Assembly: GCF_001951155.1 (NCBI RefSeq)
Contig: NZ_CP016359.1
Coordinates: 761,001-825,000 of the forward strand
Length of the DNA: 64,000 nt
From: Christiangramia flava JLT2011
GTDB lineage: Bacteria; Bacteroidota; Bacteroidia; Flavobacteriales; Flavobacteriaceae
Direction of reading: 5' to 3'
Within the stretch, counting starts at the first letter, position 1, and every line of letters starts with the position of its first letter. The translations under genes and the position numbers were made by a program. Under the pieces are notes generated by a model. It had not been told where the DNA came from. It was given only the letters and a program-made list of their open reading frames with translations, and ran no database searches. Shown here piece after piece: positions 62,685-64,000 of the stretch.

Positions 62685-64000
62685 AATCAGTTCCAGTATT
62701 TTTTCTTCCACTTCAGGCTGGTCCCAGTCTTCCGAAATATTTGGCATTTTCATGACCTCGTCCATGACCTGCCGCTGCCAATCCCCTATTTTCAGAGCCT
62801 CAGAATACGATTTATCTGAAAAAGTGACCCTGGAATACAGTGGAATCCATTTTTCGGGGTATTTATTGGTGAATTTTTTTTCTATTTTCTTCCGAAGCAA
62901 AAAAGATGGATCTGCCGTTTTGCTGCTCATTTCTATGAAATTGCGATAACTCAGTTCCGCGATCGCATCAGCATTTGGTTTTCTTTCGTTCTGGTATTCT
63001 TCAAAAATAGATTCCCAGTCGTCACCATATTTTTCAATTTTGGAATAGAGCACCGAAATATCCTCGAAACCGGCATTCATTCCCTGCCCGTAGAACGGAA
63101 CGATCGCATGTGCTGAATCGCCCACGAGCGTGATCTTATCATAGTACGACCAGGGGAAGCACTTGATCGTAACCATCGCGCTGGTAGGGTTTTTAAAAAA
63201 ATCACGCTTCAAATTGGAAATTTCATCTTTAATATCGGGAAAATAGCGCTCAAAGAAATCATCTGCCTGCTCTTCAGTTTGCAGACTTTCAAAAGAAACT
63301 TTTCCTTCAAAAGGCAAAAATAAGGTACAGGTAAAACTGCCGTCCAGGTTCGGCATGGCGATGAGCATGAACTCCCCGCGTGGCCAAATATGGAAGGAAG
63401 CATTATCCAGTTTGTGGCTGCCATCTGCATTGGCAGGAATCGTCAACTCTTTATATCCAACATCGATAAAATGCTGGGAATAGTTGAAACGACTTTGGCG
63501 TTGCATCTTATGCCGAATTCGCGAAAAGGCTCCATCGGCGCCAAAAACCAGATCAAACTGGTACTCTTTCCACTCACTTTTTTCAGATTCCCCGGTGAAA
63601 AGCTGAGCGCTTCGCATATCGACATCCCAAACTTTTTCCTCGAACCTGAAAACTGCGCCGGCTTCTTCCGCCAGATCGATCATTTTTCGATTCAGGACGC
63701 CTCGAGAAATAGAATAGATCGCCTCGCCGTCATTTCCATATTTTTGAAAATAGACCGGTTTATCCACCACATGCATCGCCCGTTTATCCAACGGAAGTGC
63801 CAGTTGCCTGATCTCTTTTTCGATACCCGCTTCAGCCAAAGCTTTCCAGCCACGATTAGACATGGCCAAATTGATGGACCTCCCTGAAAATTCGACGGTT
63901 CGCACATCTGGCCGGCGATCAAAAACGGTCACTCCGTGCCCCTGCTTTCTCAAATATATGGCAAGTAGCGAACCCACAAGTCCGGAACCCACAATGGCGA
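62655..64000 (-). CDS. kmo: Kynurenine 3-monooxygenase (5' end outside the window)
   Basis: A flavoprotein that hydroxylates kynurenine, part of tryptophan degradation or the kynurenine route to NAD. The frame is open at the window end: the codons before the GTG at 63992 read AIV into GSGLVGSL, so the gene begins beyond 64000. Seen are the FAD GxGxxG region, DRRPDVR, the GADGAFSRIRHKM motif, VGDSAHAIVPFYGQGMNAGFED, and the C-terminal helical region with YRNFIEMSSK, all typical of KMO. No partner kynurenine gene is in the window. Confidence 0.94.
   Translation of the reverse strand, partial: AIVGSGLVGSLLAIYLRKQGHGVTVFDRRPDVRTVEFSGRSINLAMSNRGWKALAEAGIEKEIRQLALPLDKRAMHVVDKPVYFQKYGNDGEAIYSISRGVLNRKMIDLAEEAGAVFRFEEKVWDVDMRSAQLFTGESEKSEWKEYQFDLVFGADGAFSRIRHKMQRQSRFNYSQHFIDVGYKELTIPANADGSHKLDNASFHIWPRGEFMLIAMPNLDGSFTCTLFLPFEGKVSFESLQTEEQADDFFERYFPDIKDEISNLKRDFFKNPTSAMVTIKCFPWSYYDKITLVGDSAHAIVPFYGQGMNAGFEDISVLYSKIEKYGDDWESIFEEYQNERKPNADAIAELSYRNFIEMSSKTADPSFLLRKKIEKKFTNKYPEKWIPLYSRVTFSDKSYSEALKIGDWQRQVMDEVMKMPNISEDWDQPEVEEKILELIQKKKPESIS

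Noticed and set aside
1..64000. CRISPR arrays, insertion sequences, prophage, tRNA or rRNA genes
   Set aside because: I looked for spaced direct repeats, transposase motifs and conserved RNA sequences by eye and saw none. A tRNAscan-SE or ISfinder run would be decisive.

Overview
The window looks like a chromosome segment of a marine-type flavobacterium (Bacteroidota, Flavobacteriia; Gramella/Salegentibacter-like is my guess from protein style, not a database result). Signs are the Bacteroidetes promoter form TTTG-N19/20-TAnnTTTG seen before several genes, a one-protein hybrid two-component regulator, a TonB receptor with an N-terminal carboxypeptidase-regulatory-like domain, a ribosomal protein THX gene, many lipoprotein signals, and the block NUDIX-pyrE-SRPBCC-birA-rsfS-ftsH-LUD-cdsA-psd-ACBP. 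I see no insertion sequence, prophage, CRISPR array, tRNA or rRNA. The content is mostly core metabolism with a few accessory islands.

Layout. 1-6.4 kb: a GH10 xylanase whose catalytic domain is split by two carbohydrate-binding modules, convergent with a hybrid two-component regulator, probably the edge of a xylan utilisation locus. 6.6-9.0 kb: a diheme TsdA-type thiosulfate dehydrogenase with a 16-strand-type porin. 9.0-9.9 kb: a DUF808 membrane protein. 9.9-10.6 kb: a gene-free stretch with two terminators, a long interrupted hairpin and a possible small RNA. 10.6-11.6 kb: an acyltransferase with a frameshifted C-terminus. 11.7-16.3 kb: a tetR-tolC-emrA-emrB efflux operon with a palindromic operator. 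16.4-20.8 kb: an outer-membrane barrel protein, a lipoprotein subtilase, a rhodanese, and a marR-nitroreductase-yceI operon.

20.8-27.9 kb: a complete trpEGDCFBA operon behind a classic attenuator, whose leader peptide has three consecutive Trp codons and may be translated from a nearly leaderless mRNA. It is followed by a 47-codon ORF and the gene for ribosomal protein THX. 27.9-32.7 kb: DNA glycosylase-like protein, yaaA, a pseudouridine synthase, a PASTA protein, ddl and coaD. 32.7-36.3 kb: a two-gene operon pairing a sorbosone-dehydrogenase-type (PQQ family) enzyme with a TonB receptor that resembles the PQQ transporter PqqU/YncD, the most interesting functional hypothesis here. 36.4-45.6 kb: an M14 peptidase, then the conserved NUDIX-to-ACBP block. 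45.6-64 kb: valS, a DUF1573 protein, an aminotransferase, murB, a fasciclin lipoprotein, a small four-Cys membrane protein, a glycosyltransferase with an ECF sigma factor, lipA, gap, a TPR hybrid kinase, lpxK, a NIF3 protein with a coiled-coil protein that has lost its zinc ligands, two lipoproteins (one MsrA), and the 3' part of kynurenine 3-monooxygenase.

Convergent gene pairs are mostly separated by compact, often bidirectional hairpin terminators; these are listed individually.
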